Shown here: piece after piece, positions 51,855-60,694 of the stretch
How the letters are laid out: every line of letters begins with the position of its first letter
Position numbering within the stretch: the first letter of the stretch is position 1
Assembly: GCF_000382885.1 (NCBI RefSeq)
Contig: NZ_CAVK010000024.1
Coordinates: 1 to 64,000, forward strand
DNA: 64,000 bases
Source: Sphingobium indicum BiD32
GTDB lineage: Bacteria; Pseudomonadota; Alphaproteobacteria; Sphingomonadales; Sphingomonadaceae
Direction: 5' to 3'
Translations under genes and position numbers: made by a program
Notes under the pieces: generated by a model
The model's database searches: none
What the model was told of the DNA's origin: nothing
The model's input: the letters and a program-made list of their open reading frames with translations, nothing else

Positions 51855-52699
51855 CCAAAGTAACCGTCGCCGCGCTTCAGCTCAGCTTTTCCGACGACAT
51901 GGCCGAGAATATCGCGCGCGTCGCAACCCATGTGACCAAGGCCGCCGCGCGCGGGGCGAAGATCATCCTGCCGCCGGAGTTGTTCGAGGGTTCCTATTTC
52001 TGCCGGGTCGAAGATGAAGCCCTGTTCGCGCGCGCGCTGCCGGTGGACGAGCATCCCGCCGTGCAGGAAATGCGCAAGCTGGCCAAGGATCTGGGCGTCT
52101 ATATCCCGACCAGCTTCTTCGAGCGCGACGGGCAGCATCATTATAATTCGCTGGCGATGATCGACGATCAGGGCGAGATTATGGGCGTCTATCGCAAGAG
52201 CCATATTCCCGACGGGCCGGGCTATGAGGAGAAATATTATTTCCGCCCCGGCAATAGCGGCTTCAAGGTTTGGCCGACCAGATATGGCACGATCGGCGTC
52301 GGCATCTGCTGGGACCAATGGTATCCCGAATGTGCACGGGTGATGGCGCTGATGGGCGCGGAAATGCTGTTTTATCCGACCGCGATCGGCTCCGAACCCT
52401 ATGATGCGGACCTCGACACCAGCCGGATGTGGCGGCGGGCGATGATCGGCCATGCCGTGTCCAACTGTATGCCGGTCATCGCTGCCAACCGCATCGGTGA
52501 GGAGGATGGCCAGTCCTTCTACGGCCATAGTTTCATCAGCGACCAGTGGGGCGATTTCGCCGCCGAAGCCGATGCCAAAGATCTGGGCGCGCTGGTAGCA
52601 ACGCTGGACCTGACGGCAGCGCGAACCCATCGCGCGGGCATGGGTTTCTTCCGCGATCGGCGGCCCGACCTTTATGGGCGGATCGCACAGGATATCTGA
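51851..52699 (+). CDS. aguB: N-carbamoylputrescine amidase
   Basis: A 282-residue nitrilase-superfamily enzyme hydrolysing N-carbamoylputrescine to putrescine, CO2 and ammonia. The catalytic triad is E43 (PPELFEG), K117 (YRKSHIPDG) and C154 (GICWDQWYPE). YEEKYYFRPGN and the QSFYGHSFISDQWG segment are typical of AguB. Its ATG overlaps the preceding stop (ATGA), with GGAGAG 7 bases upstream. With aguA it completes the agmatine-to-putrescine route. It is convergent with the acyltransferase gene 2 bases away. Confidence 0.93.
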   Translation: MTKVTVAALQLSFSDDMAENIARVATHVTKAAARGAKIILPPELFEGSYFCRVEDEALFARALPVDEHPAVQEMRKLAKDLGVYIPTSFFERDGQHHYNSLAMIDDQGEIMGVYRKSHIPDGPGYEEKYYFRPGNSGFKVWPTRYGTIGVGICWDQWYPECARVMALMGAEMLFYPTAIGSEPYDADLDTSRMWRRAMIGHAVSNCMPVIAANRIGEEDGQSFYGHSFISDQWGDFAAEADAKDLGALVATLDLTAARTHRAGMGFFRDRRPDLYGRIAQDI

Positions 52700-52701
52700 C
52701 G

Positions 52702-53682
52702 CTACAGCAGCAGGCGGCGCGCGGGCGGACAGGCCGCTATCGCGCGCCACAGCATGAACGGCACGATCAGCGCGATCGCCAGCAACCATATCTTGCCCAG
52801 ATAAGGCGTGAGATAGTGGATGAAGGCAACGTGCAGATACATGATGACCAGCGACGCCCGGCCCAGCGACGCCAGCGGCGCGGCATAGGGCGCGATCCGG
52901 TGGGCGATCGCGACGATCAGCAGCGATGTCGCAATGGCTGAACCGATCGACAGCAGCGGCCAGCCATAATCGGCGGCCTTCATATTCAGCGTCGGGAACC
53001 ACCCCGCAAGGCCAGCGAGCGCCAGCAGCGCCAGCGGCACGATCAAGGCCTTGCGCCAGCCGATACGCGCCCACGCCGCGCCAACCCATAGCAGCACGAA
53101 GGCCATGGGAACGCTGAGCAAGCCCAGCGGCGACGCCTGTGTCATCCAGCCCAGCGCATAAGCCCCTCCCGTCACCGGGATCAACAGCAACGCCCAGCGC
53201 CGATCTAAAGGATCGGGCCAACGGCTCAGCACGATGTTGAACAGGATGCGCGCAAACATCAGGCACGGCACGAACCAGAAAATCGTATAAGGCCCGCGCA
53301 GCCAGAAGCCGCCCAGCAGGATCGGCAGCAGATCGTCGGGCCATTGGCGAAAGATCGGTCGCCCGCCTTTCATCGGCTCGATAATCTGGTCCGCGGCGAT
53401 CAGCAGCGTCAGGAAAATGGCGTAGGGCCGCATCTGGCAAGCGACCTGCCGCAGGGTGAAACGCCCCACCGGCTGCGGCCGGGACAGCATCCCCGAAAGC
53501 AGGAAAAACAGCGGCATGTGAAAGCTGTAGAGCGCATCGCGCACCGGCCCACGCGTCCAGACATGGCCGGCTACGACCGCGACGATGCCAATCCCGCGCG
53601 CGACATCGACCCAGTCGAGCCGGCCGCCCGCAGCCTTGTTGCCCTTCTCCCTATTCTCCCCCCTATGCTCCATAGCCTCCAC
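52702..53682 (-). CDS. Acyltransferase 3-family membrane protein
   Basis: A 326-residue integral membrane protein with about ten hydrophobic segments. The entry motif is RLDWVDVARGIGIVAVVAGHVW (with the catalytic His candidate), then YSFHMPLFFLLSGML, as in AT3 (OafB/NodX-like) acyltransferases. These add acetyl or other acyl groups to sugars or lipids. The start is unsure: the frame opens at GTG 53682; the ATG three codons later sits too near GGAGG. It is divergent from the pseudouridine synthase gene across 29 bases. Confidence 0.88.
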   Translation of the reverse strand: MEAMEHRGENREKGNKAAGGRLDWVDVARGIGIVAVVAGHVWTRGPVRDALYSFHMPLFFLLSGMLSRPQPVGRFTLRQVACQMRPYAIFLTLLIAADQIIEPMKGGRPIFRQWPDDLLPILLGGFWLRGPYTIFWFVPCLMFARILFNIVLSRWPDPLDRRWALLLIPVTGGAYALGWMTQASPLGLLSVPMAFVLLWVGAAWARIGWRKALIVPLALLALAGLAGWFPTLNMKAADYGWPLLSIGSAIATSLLIVAIAHRIAPYAAPLASLGRASLVIMYLHVAFIHYLTPYLGKIWLLAIALIVPFMLWRAIAACPPARRLLL

Positions 53683-53711
53683 GCCCTATAGGACGGGACG
53701 CGCGCGTCAAT

Positions 53712-54425
53712 GTGCCCCTGCCCTGTTTCCCGATCGGACCCCTTTCCTTGGCCCTGCTTACCGACCATGTCCTCTTCATCGATGGCGAGGCCATCATTCT
53801 CGACAAGCCTGCCGGTCTGCCGGTCGATGCGCCGCGCGACGGGTCGATCGCGCTGGAAAATCATCTCCAATCGCTGACCTTCGGCTTTGCCCGCTGGCCG
53901 TTGCCGGTCCACCGGCTGGACCGCGACACCAGCGGCTGTCTGCTGCTCGCCCGCAATCCCAAGGCGCACAAGCGCTTCGCGGGCGTGTTCGAGGCCGGGA
54001 CGGTTGCCAAACGCTATGTCGCGGTCATTGACGGTGTTCCGGCCGAAGAGAGCGGCACCATCGAACTGTCGCTGTCCAAGATCAGCAGCGCGAGCGAAGG
54101 CTGGCGCATGATCCCGGCCAAGGCGGGCAAGGTCGCCGTCACGCACTGGCGCAAGGTCGCGGAGAAGGACGGCCGCGCGCTGATCGCCTTCAAGCCACAG
54201 ACCGGGCGGACCCACCAGATCCGCGTCCATGCCTTGCATGGCCTGGGTTTCGGCATCGTCGGCGATCCGGTCTATGGGACAGGCGGCGTGCCGATGCTGT
54301 TGCACAGCCGGTTCCTCAGCATCCCGCGCGGCGACAAGCCTGCCGCAGAGGCGACCGCCCCCCTGCCCGCCACCTTTGCGGATGCCGGGTTCGATCAGGC
54401 GCTACTGGACCAGGCGGGGCTTTGA
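53712..54425 (+). CDS. RluA-family RNA pseudouridine synthase
   Basis: A 237-residue single-domain pseudouridine synthase. The catalytic motif is HRLDRDTSG (D70), preceded by VLFIDGEAIILDKPAGLPV, and the C-terminal KPQTGRTHQIRVH is also diagnostic. No S4 domain is present, so it resembles RluA/RluC-core or TruC-type enzymes acting on rRNA or tRNA. The start is uncertain: GTG 53712 is the first in-frame start. The arfB gene follows after 30 bases. Which uridine is modified cannot be told. Confidence 0.9.
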   Translation: MPLPCFPIGPLSLALLTDHVLFIDGEAIILDKPAGLPVDAPRDGSIALENHLQSLTFGFARWPLPVHRLDRDTSGCLLLARNPKAHKRFAGVFEAGTVAKRYVAVIDGVPAEESGTIELSLSKISSASEGWRMIPAKAGKVAVTHWRKVAEKDGRALIAFKPQTGRTHQIRVHALHGLGFGIVGDPVYGTGGVPMLLHSRFLSIPRGDKPAAEATAPLPATFADAGFDQALLDQAGL

Positions 54426-54455
54426 CCCTGGCGGTCGAACAGATACACTGTTGCC

Positions 54456-54881
54456 ATGGTCGCCATCGCCATCACCCGCTCCATCGCCATCGATAGCGAA
54501 GAAATTGTCGAAAGCTATACCCGCGCATCGGGACCGGGCGGGCAGCATGTCAACACCACCGACAGCGCGGTGCTGCTGCGCTTCGACGTGGCCAACTCGC
54601 CTGGCCTGCCCGATGCGGTGAAAAATCGGCTCGCGGACCTCGCTGGATCGCGGATGACGCGCGAGGGTGTGCTGATCCTGCGCAGCGAAGGCGCCCGGTC
54701 GCAGCTGCTCAACCGTCAGGATGTCCGCGACCGTCTGATCGCCCTGATCCGCGAAGCCACCATCGTCCCCAAAAAACGCCGCCCGACCAAACCCACCAAA
54801 GCCTCGCAAAAACGCCGGGTCGAAGGCAAGGTGAAGCGCGCGACCGTCAAGCAGGGGCGCGGCAAGGTGCGGGTGGATTAG
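54456..54881 (+). CDS. arfB: Alternative ribosome-rescue factor, peptidyl-tRNA hydrolase ArfB
   Basis: A 141-residue ArfB (YaeJ/ICT1-like) protein. The catalytic GGQ is at 28-30 within SGPGGQHVNTTDSAVLLRF. The C-terminal tail from about residue 105 is very basic (KKRRPTKPTKASQKRR) and inserts into the empty mRNA channel of stalled ribosomes. It frees stalled ribosomes without needing a stop codon. It follows the pseudouridine synthase; both act on ribosomes, which suggests co-expression. Length is normal. Confidence 0.93.
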   Translation: MVAIAITRSIAIDSEEIVESYTRASGPGGQHVNTTDSAVLLRFDVANSPGLPDAVKNRLADLAGSRMTREGVLILRSEGARSQLLNRQDVRDRLIALIREATIVPKKRRPTKPTKASQKRRVEGKVKRATVKQGRGKVRVD

Positions 54882-54938
54882 GCGTTAGCGATAGATCGTC
54901 TCAAGTCGTTTACGAATTAACTATATCTCCCTGTCTAG

Positions 54939-56207
54939 ATGCAGCGTCGCATCCCGCGCGCGCAGGTCATGGATCGGTTGAATATGGGTCAGTCGCCGCA
55001 GAACGTCAGCATAGTGCCCGCTCGCCTGGCATCATCGCACCTTTTAATATTGTGGTTGGGCGCGACCTTCCTTGGGACCGTGCTGATCCTGTCCGACCTG
55101 TTGCAACTGGACGGCGTGCGTCTGACGCAGGCCCGCCTGATCGTCGGTCGGGATTTCCTGAACGTCTGGTCCGGCGGACGCCTTGCACAGGATGGCCAAC
55201 TCGCGACGCTCTACGATTATCAGGCCTATATGGCATGGCAGGCGTCGATATTCGGGCCGCTCGACCCGTATAACTATTCCTATCCGCCCCACAGCCTGTT
55301 CCTGGCGATGCCGTTTGCAACGCTGCCCTATCCGTTGGCGTTAGCGATCTGGACGCTATTGGGCACAGCCTTTTTCATGTGGGCGGCGCGCGCCTATATA
55401 CCTGATACGCTTTCGCTGACCCACGCGATCCTGACCCCTGCCGCGATCGTCAATATCTGGGCCGGTCATTATGGTTTCCTTATTGGCGGCCTGTGGCTGC
55501 TCTATTTTCACTATTTGGATCGCTTTCCCGGCCGCAGCGGCGCGGTGGCGGGACTGTTGACGCTCAAGCCCCATCTCGGACTGCTGATCGCGCTGACGAT
55601 GCTGCTTCGCAAAAAGATACGTCCGATCCTGATCGCGTGCGTAGTAGCGTTAAGCCTGATTGGCCTTAGCATCCTGATGTTCGGCGGCGATCTGTGGCGG
55701 ACATGGTTGGTCGAAACCTCAGCACTTCAGACCCGGATCATGACTGCGCCTGGTCCAAAATTCTATTATTTCATGATGCCGTCCGCCTATATCGCGCTGC
55801 GCGAAGCCCCCGCCTCGCTTGCTTTCATGGCCCAGACTGGCTTCGCTATCGCCGCGCTGGCCCTGTTCTGGAAGGCGCGGGATGCACGGGCGCAGGATCT
55901 GGCGTTCGTCAGCGCTTCGGCCACAGCCGTGATCATGCCCTATATTTTCAACTATGACCTCACCGTATGCAGCCTTGGCTTTGCCATCCTGCTGTTCGGG
56001 CGGTGGGAGACGCTCACGACCTGGGAAAGGGCTGCGCTCTGGTTCGCCTTTGCCGCGCCGTTGCTGGTCATGGTGTTCAACCCGATCGGGCCATTGTCGC
56101 TGCTGGCCGGACTATTCGTCCAGGCAAGCCACGCGACAGGTCGGAACGGCGAAGCGACTCCGCCGATGTTCGGTTGGCAAAAGTGGCGAGGACATGCATC
56201 CACCTGA
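54939..56207 (+). CDS. GT87/DUF2029-type membrane mannosyltransferase-like protein
   Basis: A 422-residue polytopic membrane protein with some ten hydrophobic helices. The first periplasmic loop carries VGRDFLNVWSGGRLAQDG, with the Asp of the GT-C fold, and YNYSYPPHSLFLAMPFATLP. GLLTLKPHLGLLIALTMLLRKK is typical of DUF2029 proteins, which use polyprenyl-phosphate sugars. The target is unknown. The ATG used is at 54939; another in-frame ATG lies ten codons on. It ends before the fRMsr gene on the same strand. Confidence 0.82.
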   Translation: MQRRIPRAQVMDRLNMGQSPQNVSIVPARLASSHLLILWLGATFLGTVLILSDLLQLDGVRLTQARLIVGRDFLNVWSGGRLAQDGQLATLYDYQAYMAWQASIFGPLDPYNYSYPPHSLFLAMPFATLPYPLALAIWTLLGTAFFMWAARAYIPDTLSLTHAILTPAAIVNIWAGHYGFLIGGLWLLYFHYLDRFPGRSGAVAGLLTLKPHLGLLIALTMLLRKKIRPILIACVVALSLIGLSILMFGGDLWRTWLVETSALQTRIMTAPGPKFYYFMMPSAYIALREAPASLAFMAQTGFAIAALALFWKARDARAQDLAFVSASATAVIMPYIFNYDLTVCSLGFAILLFGRWETLTTWERAALWFAFAAPLLVMVFNPIGPLSLLAGLFVQASHATGRNGEATPPMFGWQKWRGHAST

Positions 56208-56253
56208 CTATCACCCTCTGGCCCCGCCCGGTCCCCATCACTATATCCGCCCC

Positions 56254-56739
56254 ATGTTCGACTTCGCACCCACCAACACAGCCGACAAGGCAACGCTCTA
56301 CGCGGACATGGTCTTTGCCGCCGATGCGCTGACGCGCGATGAGCCGGATCATGTCGCCAACATGGCCAATATCGCCGCGCTGATCTGGCAATATCTGCCC
56401 GACCTCAACTGGGCGGGCTTCTATCGCATGGTGGGCGGCGAACTGGTGCTGGGGCCATTTCAGGGCAAGCCTGCCTGCATCCGCATCCCACTTGGACGCG
56501 GGGTATGCGGCACGGCGGCGGAGACAGGCGAGACGCAACTGGTTGCCGACGTCCACGCCTTTCCGGGGCACATCGCCTGTGACGCCGCCAGCGCGTCGGA
56601 AATCGTCGTGCCGGTCGTTGTCGATGGCCAGGTGATCGGCGTACTGGATCTCGACAGTCCGCTTGCCGCCCGCTTCGACTCGAATGACGCGCAGGGACTG
56701 GAGGCGCTGGTCGCGCGGATTGCGGCGCGGATCGGCTAG
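56254..56739 (+). CDS. msrC: Free methionine-(R)-sulfoxide reductase (GAF domain, fRMsr)
   Basis: A 161-residue GAF-domain reductase for free Met-R-sulfoxide. The three Cys are present: C75 (KPACIRIPLG), C85 (GRGVCGTA) and C109 (GHIACDAASASEIVVP). LNWAGFYRM and GELVLGPFQGKPA are near-identical to known family patterns. ATG 56254 gives the usual length; an ATG 20 codons earlier (56194) would add a Pro/His-rich stretch. It is 46 bases beyond the GT87 gene. It helps repair oxidative damage in the cytoplasm. Confidence 0.92.
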   Translation: MFDFAPTNTADKATLYADMVFAADALTRDEPDHVANMANIAALIWQYLPDLNWAGFYRMVGGELVLGPFQGKPACIRIPLGRGVCGTAAETGETQLVADVHAFPGHIACDAASASEIVVPVVVDGQVIGVLDLDSPLAARFDSNDAQGLEALVARIAARIG

Positions 56740-56831
56740 GGCGTTAACCCTCTTTCCTCTCACGGCGGCGCATTTCGCCCCGTTTCGGGACAGGAATTAT
56801 GCCGCCGACTCATGGATAGGCGCGGATCGCC

Positions 56832-56887
56832 ATGCTAAACAGAGCGTTAGCATTTTGACCCGACTGGCGCTTTCCCGCCGCGGGAAA
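56832..56887. promoter_or_regulatory. Two inverted repeats in the leader of the RcnB-like gene
   Basis: ATGCTAA (56832-56838) with TTAGCAT (56847-56853), and TTTCCCG (56871-56877) with CGGGAAA (56881-56887), lie in the 164-base region before the gene at 56904. The first could be a protein-binding site, the second a hairpin close to the ribosome site (AGGGAG at about 56891-56896). Confidence 0.35.
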
Positions 56888-56903
56888 ACAGGGAGCGTTA
56901 ACC

Positions 56904-57998
56904 ATGCGGACATCCGGCCTTCTCCTTCTGGGCGCAAGCATTGCGCTGGCAGGCGCGGCCAGCCCGGCCGTGGGCCATGGCACGACCGGCGGCTGGTCGG
57001 GCGGCGACTGGAAGGGTGGCGGTCGGCCGATGATCCATGCGCCACGTCCGGGCATGAACTGGAATGGCGGTCATCGCTGGGGTCCGCGTCAGAATGGCCG
57101 CTGGTTTGCGGGCTGGCGCGCGCCGGGCGGCTGGAACGGCTATCAACGTCCGGTCTATGGCTATGTCCTGCCGCGCTACTGGATCAGCCCCTCTTACTAT
57201 ATCGGCAATTACGGCACCTATGGCCTCCCCGCCCCAGCCGCAGGCTATGGCTGGTCGCGCTATTATGACGATGCCGTCATGACCGATCGCTATGGCCGGG
57301 TTTATGACAGCCGCAGCAATATCGCATGGGACCGCTATGAAGGCGGCTATGGCGATGATGGCTATTATGACGATCATGGAGATTATCGTCGCCCGGACAA
57401 TGGCCTGGGCGGCGCGGCGATCGGCGCGGTAGTTGGCGGTGTCGCGGGCAACCGCATCGCCGGGCGCGGCAACCGCACCGCCGGCACGCTGATCGGCGCA
57501 GGCGTTGGCGCGATTGCCGGTGCCGTGATCGACAAGGCGGAGGATGCCCCCCGTCGCGGCGCTGCGCCGCCACCGCGCCGTCCGGGTGCAGGCTATGATT
57601 ATGGTTATGGCTATGCCGACGACAGCGTGACCACCCAGAATGACTATGAAGGTCGCTGGACCGGCACCTGGACAACCGCCGATGGCAAGCGCACCAGCGG
57701 CACCTACGAAGGCCGGTTCGAGGGCGAAGTGCGCGGCGCAGGCGTGGACTATGATGCGCCAGCCTATGCAGGCCAGCCGCACTGGGCGCAGGGACCAGCA
57801 CAGGGACCAGCCCACGGTCCGGCGCATGTCACCACCCATGGCGGTGGCGGCTATGTGTCGGGCGGCTATTATTACCCCGCACCGATCGTGACCACGGTGA
57901 CGATCGAGCCTGCAGTTACGACGACGACCACTACGACCTACGTGACCCAGCGGGTCGGCTATCGCAAGCCAGCCCGCCGGACATGTCGCTGCAAATAG
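56904..57998 (+). CDS. Exported RcnB-like protein with glycine-zipper 2TM domain
   Basis: A 364-residue exported protein. A signal peptide (to about residue 24) precedes Gly/Trp/Arg-rich sequence and an RcnB-like segment (GYVLPRYWISPSYYIGNYGTYGL, then a D-GRVYD-type end). A glycine-zipper domain follows near 168-213 (GGAAIGAVVGGVAGNRIAG, then GTLIGAGVGAIAGAVID), like 17-kDa surface antigens. The C-terminal third is Tyr/Gly/Pro/Thr-rich, with a run of Thr and a CRCK end. RcnB of E. coli aids nickel/cobalt tolerance; that role is only suggested here. AGGGAG precedes the ATG by 8 bases. Confidence 0.8.
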   Translation: MRTSGLLLLGASIALAGAASPAVGHGTTGGWSGGDWKGGGRPMIHAPRPGMNWNGGHRWGPRQNGRWFAGWRAPGGWNGYQRPVYGYVLPRYWISPSYYIGNYGTYGLPAPAAGYGWSRYYDDAVMTDRYGRVYDSRSNIAWDRYEGGYGDDGYYDDHGDYRRPDNGLGGAAIGAVVGGVAGNRIAGRGNRTAGTLIGAGVGAIAGAVIDKAEDAPRRGAAPPPRRPGAGYDYGYGYADDSVTTQNDYEGRWTGTWTTADGKRTSGTYEGRFEGEVRGAGVDYDAPAYAGQPHWAQGPAQGPAHGPAHVTTHGGGGYVSGGYYYPAPIVTTVTIEPAVTTTTTTTYVTQRVGYRKPARRTCRCK

Positions 57999-58019
57999 GC
58001 GCTTACAGGCGACAAATCG

Positions 58020-58051
58020 GGGCCGCGTCTTACAAAGGGCGCGGCCCTTTG
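58020..58051. terminator. Terminator between convergent RcnB-like and GGDEF/EAL genes
   Basis: An 8-bp GC stem (GGGCCGCG, 58020-58027, with CGCGGCCC, 58040-58047) and a short TTTG. It stands 22 bases past the RcnB-like stop and just before the convergent stop at 58053. The T-run is short, so efficiency is uncertain. Confidence 0.65.
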
Positions 58052-58052
58052 A

Positions 58053-60548
58053 TCATGCTTTGGGTGGCGTGATAACGGCAAAGGGCTGCGGGCGGCCCAG
58101 GTGAAAGCCCTGGCCGATGATGCAGCCATGGGCCAGCAGCCGATCGGCCTGCGCCGCGCTCTCCACCCCTTCCGCGACGACATCCATGCCAAAGCTGACA
58201 CCCAGCTTGACAATGGCATCCACAATCGCGGCATCGCCTGCATCCTGTTCGATGTTGGACACGAAACTGCGATCGATCTTGAGGATGTCGACCGGATATT
58301 GTTTCAGGTGGCTGAGCGAGGCAAAGCCTGTGCCGAAATCGTCCAGGGCAATGCGCACCCCCGCATCTGAAAAATGCCTTAGCACATGCCCGACCTGCCC
58401 AGCGCCCCGCCCCAGAAAAACGGTTTCCGTCACCTCTATTTCCAGATGTTCCGGCGGCACAGTGAATAGGGCGAGTTGCTCCAGCACCCGTTCGGCAAAG
58501 TCATCGCGCGCAAAATCGGCGGCAGATGCGTTGACTGCGATCCGCCCCGGATCATAGCCGGCATGCAACCAGTTGCGCACATCGCGCAACACCGCGTCCA
58601 GCATCTGCCCGGTCAGCGCGACAGCAATTTCAGCATCTTCAAAACCCGCCGCTATGCTGCCCGGCAGTTGCAGGCCCAAACGCGGATGGTGCCAGCGCAA
58701 CAGCGCTTCATAGCCCAGCACCCGGCCACTGCGCAGATCGACCTTGGGCTGATAATAGGGGGTGACCAGCCGATCTGCGATGATCTTCCTTGCCATGCCG
58801 ATCATCGAACTGCGCTGCTGCGCCTGCGCCCGCAGGTCGGAATGGAACAGGGTCAGGCGACCACGCCCGGCAGCCTTCGATGCGTAGAGTGCCAGGTCGG
58901 CCGCCTTGAGCAGATCCGCCGCCCGGTCGCCATGATCGCCAAACACGGCGCCGCCAATGCTGACCCCGCAATCGATCGAGCGGCCATTATGGATATGGGG
59001 TATGCGCAGGCTTTCGATCAGCTTTGCGCTCCACGCCTCCAGGGCCGCGCCGTTGGTCAATGACGGCGCAATCAGGCCGAACTCGTCGCCCCCCAGCCGC
59101 CCCAGCACCGCATCAGGGGGTGCGATGGCGGCAAGACACCGGGCAAAGGCGCAAAGCAAGGCGTCGCCCGCATCATGGCCCAGCGAATCATTGGTGCGCT
59201 TGAGATCGTCAATGTCGAGCAGCAGCAGGCCAAAGCGGTTGCCGGTGCGCGCCTGCCGTTCGGCCATTTCGTCCAGCGTTGCCTGCCACAAGGCGCGATT
59301 GGGCAGCCGGGTCATAGGGTCATGCGTTGCTGCCCAGCGTATGCGATCCTCCGCGTCGCGCTGGTCGGTGACGTCCAGAAAGGTGACGATAACGCGCAGC
59401 GCCCGGCCCGATTCCGATCGCGTGGTCCAACCGCTGCTCCTGATCCAGCGCAGGGCACCATCATTCGCGCGGTAAACCCGCAGCGTCGCCTCGAAATGCG
59501 GCGGCACCGCCCCGTCAGCCACGGAAGCCAGCATGCCACGCAGTGTCTCGCGATCATCGGGATGGACCAGCGACAGCGCCAGTTCGCTGGTCGCAGGATG
59601 ATCCTCGCTCAGACCCAGCATATCGCGGAACTCAGGCGACCAGCGCCGCGCACCACTAATCGTGTCGAAATCCCATATGCCCAGCCTAGCGGCCTGCACG
59701 GCCAGACGGGAGCGTTCCTCGCTCTCAGCCAGCGCATGTTGGGCAAGCTTTTGCGCGTGGACATCCTCCAACGTGCCATACCAGCGGACGATCTGCCCCT
59801 GCGCATCGCGGCGCGCAGCTGCGCGCGCGCGCATCCAGCGATAGCCCCCATCGCGTAGCCGAATACGATAATCGATATCTATCGGCGCGCCGGTTTCCAG
59901 ATGCGCGCTCCACAGCGCGATGGTGCGGGCCAGGTCATCGGGGTGCAGCGCGGCAAGCCAGCCGGCCCCTAGCGCCTGCTGCGCTGTCATGCCGGTCATG
60001 TTCAGCCAGAGCGGTCCTACTTCTTCAATTGCGCCATCGGGTCCGGCTGTCCATGGCACCTGCGGGCTGAGTTCGACCGACCAGCGATAATGTTCGCGGC
60101 TTTCGGCCAGCGCCCTTTCCAGCGCGCGCGCTTCGCGATCGTGGCGGTCGTGAATATCCTCGACCGTGCCATAATAGCGAACGAGACCATCTATGCCATT
60201 CATCCGTCGCAAACGGATCAGGCACCAGCGCCGCTGTCCGTCGGCGCCAAGCAGGCGCACGGTCAGGGGTAGTGGCTCTTCCTCGACGACCGCAGCCTTC
60301 AGCAGGGCACGACGGTCTGCGCGGTCCAGCAACGCGCGCCATGCCCGACCGGTTTGGCCGCCATCCTGGTCGATCGCCACTATCCTGCCCCGCTCATCGG
60401 CAATCCAGCGCGACAGTGAAGGTGACAGATAGTCAAAGACCGGCGAAAAGATCAGTTCGTTTCGATATAGTAATGAATTATCAGCGCGCCGACCATCATC
60501 CAGCGCCCGCCGGTAGTCGTCAAATCGGCGCTCAGCAAAGCGATCCAT
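58053..60548 (-). CDS. PAS-GGDEF-EAL cyclic-di-GMP signalling protein
   Basis: An 831-residue soluble protein. Three PAS-like units occupy roughly 30-135, 150-270 and 280-398; each ends in the RWYGTLEDVH-type PAC pattern. The diguanylate cyclase domain has intact GGDEF at 486-490. The phosphodiesterase domain has intact EAL at 614-616, VTETVFL, DDFGTGFASLSHL, ILKIDRSFV and EGVES. Both active sites look complete, so it may make or break c-di-GMP depending on PAS signals. No membrane segment is seen. A lone gene; the 146 bases between its start and bpt hold no other gene. Confidence 0.92.
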   Translation of the reverse strand: MDRFAERRFDDYRRALDDGRRADNSLLYRNELIFSPVFDYLSPSLSRWIADERGRIVAIDQDGGQTGRAWRALLDRADRRALLKAAVVEEEPLPLTVRLLGADGQRRWCLIRLRRMNGIDGLVRYYGTVEDIHDRHDREARALERALAESREHYRWSVELSPQVPWTAGPDGAIEEVGPLWLNMTGMTAQQALGAGWLAALHPDDLARTIALWSAHLETGAPIDIDYRIRLRDGGYRWMRARAAARRDAQGQIVRWYGTLEDVHAQKLAQHALAESEERSRLAVQAARLGIWDFDTISGARRWSPEFRDMLGLSEDHPATSELALSLVHPDDRETLRGMLASVADGAVPPHFEATLRVYRANDGALRWIRSSGWTTRSESGRALRVIVTFLDVTDQRDAEDRIRWAATHDPMTRLPNRALWQATLDEMAERQARTGNRFGLLLLDIDDLKRTNDSLGHDAGDALLCAFARCLAAIAPPDAVLGRLGGDEFGLIAPSLTNGAALEAWSAKLIESLRIPHIHNGRSIDCGVSIGGAVFGDHGDRAADLLKAADLALYASKAAGRGRLTLFHSDLRAQAQQRSSMIGMARKIIADRLVTPYYQPKVDLRSGRVLGYEALLRWHHPRLGLQLPGSIAAGFEDAEIAVALTGQMLDAVLRDVRNWLHAGYDPGRIAVNASAADFARDDFAERVLEQLALFTVPPEHLEIEVTETVFLGRGAGQVGHVLRHFSDAGVRIALDDFGTGFASLSHLKQYPVDILKIDRSFVSNIEQDAGDAAIVDAIVKLGVSFGMDVVAEGVESAAQADRLLAHGCIIGQGFHLGRPQPFAVITPPKA

Positions 60549-60694
60549 CGCCAGCCCCCGCCCAATTCGCCATAGTCGCGTTCATCATGACAAGGCTAGC
60601 AGCGAAAGTTAAATAACCTTCCCACTCTTCCATCATTTTGATCGAATTTAGTTGGCGTGGGTGGAAATCGCACGAAGTCGATGTAATCGGGATG

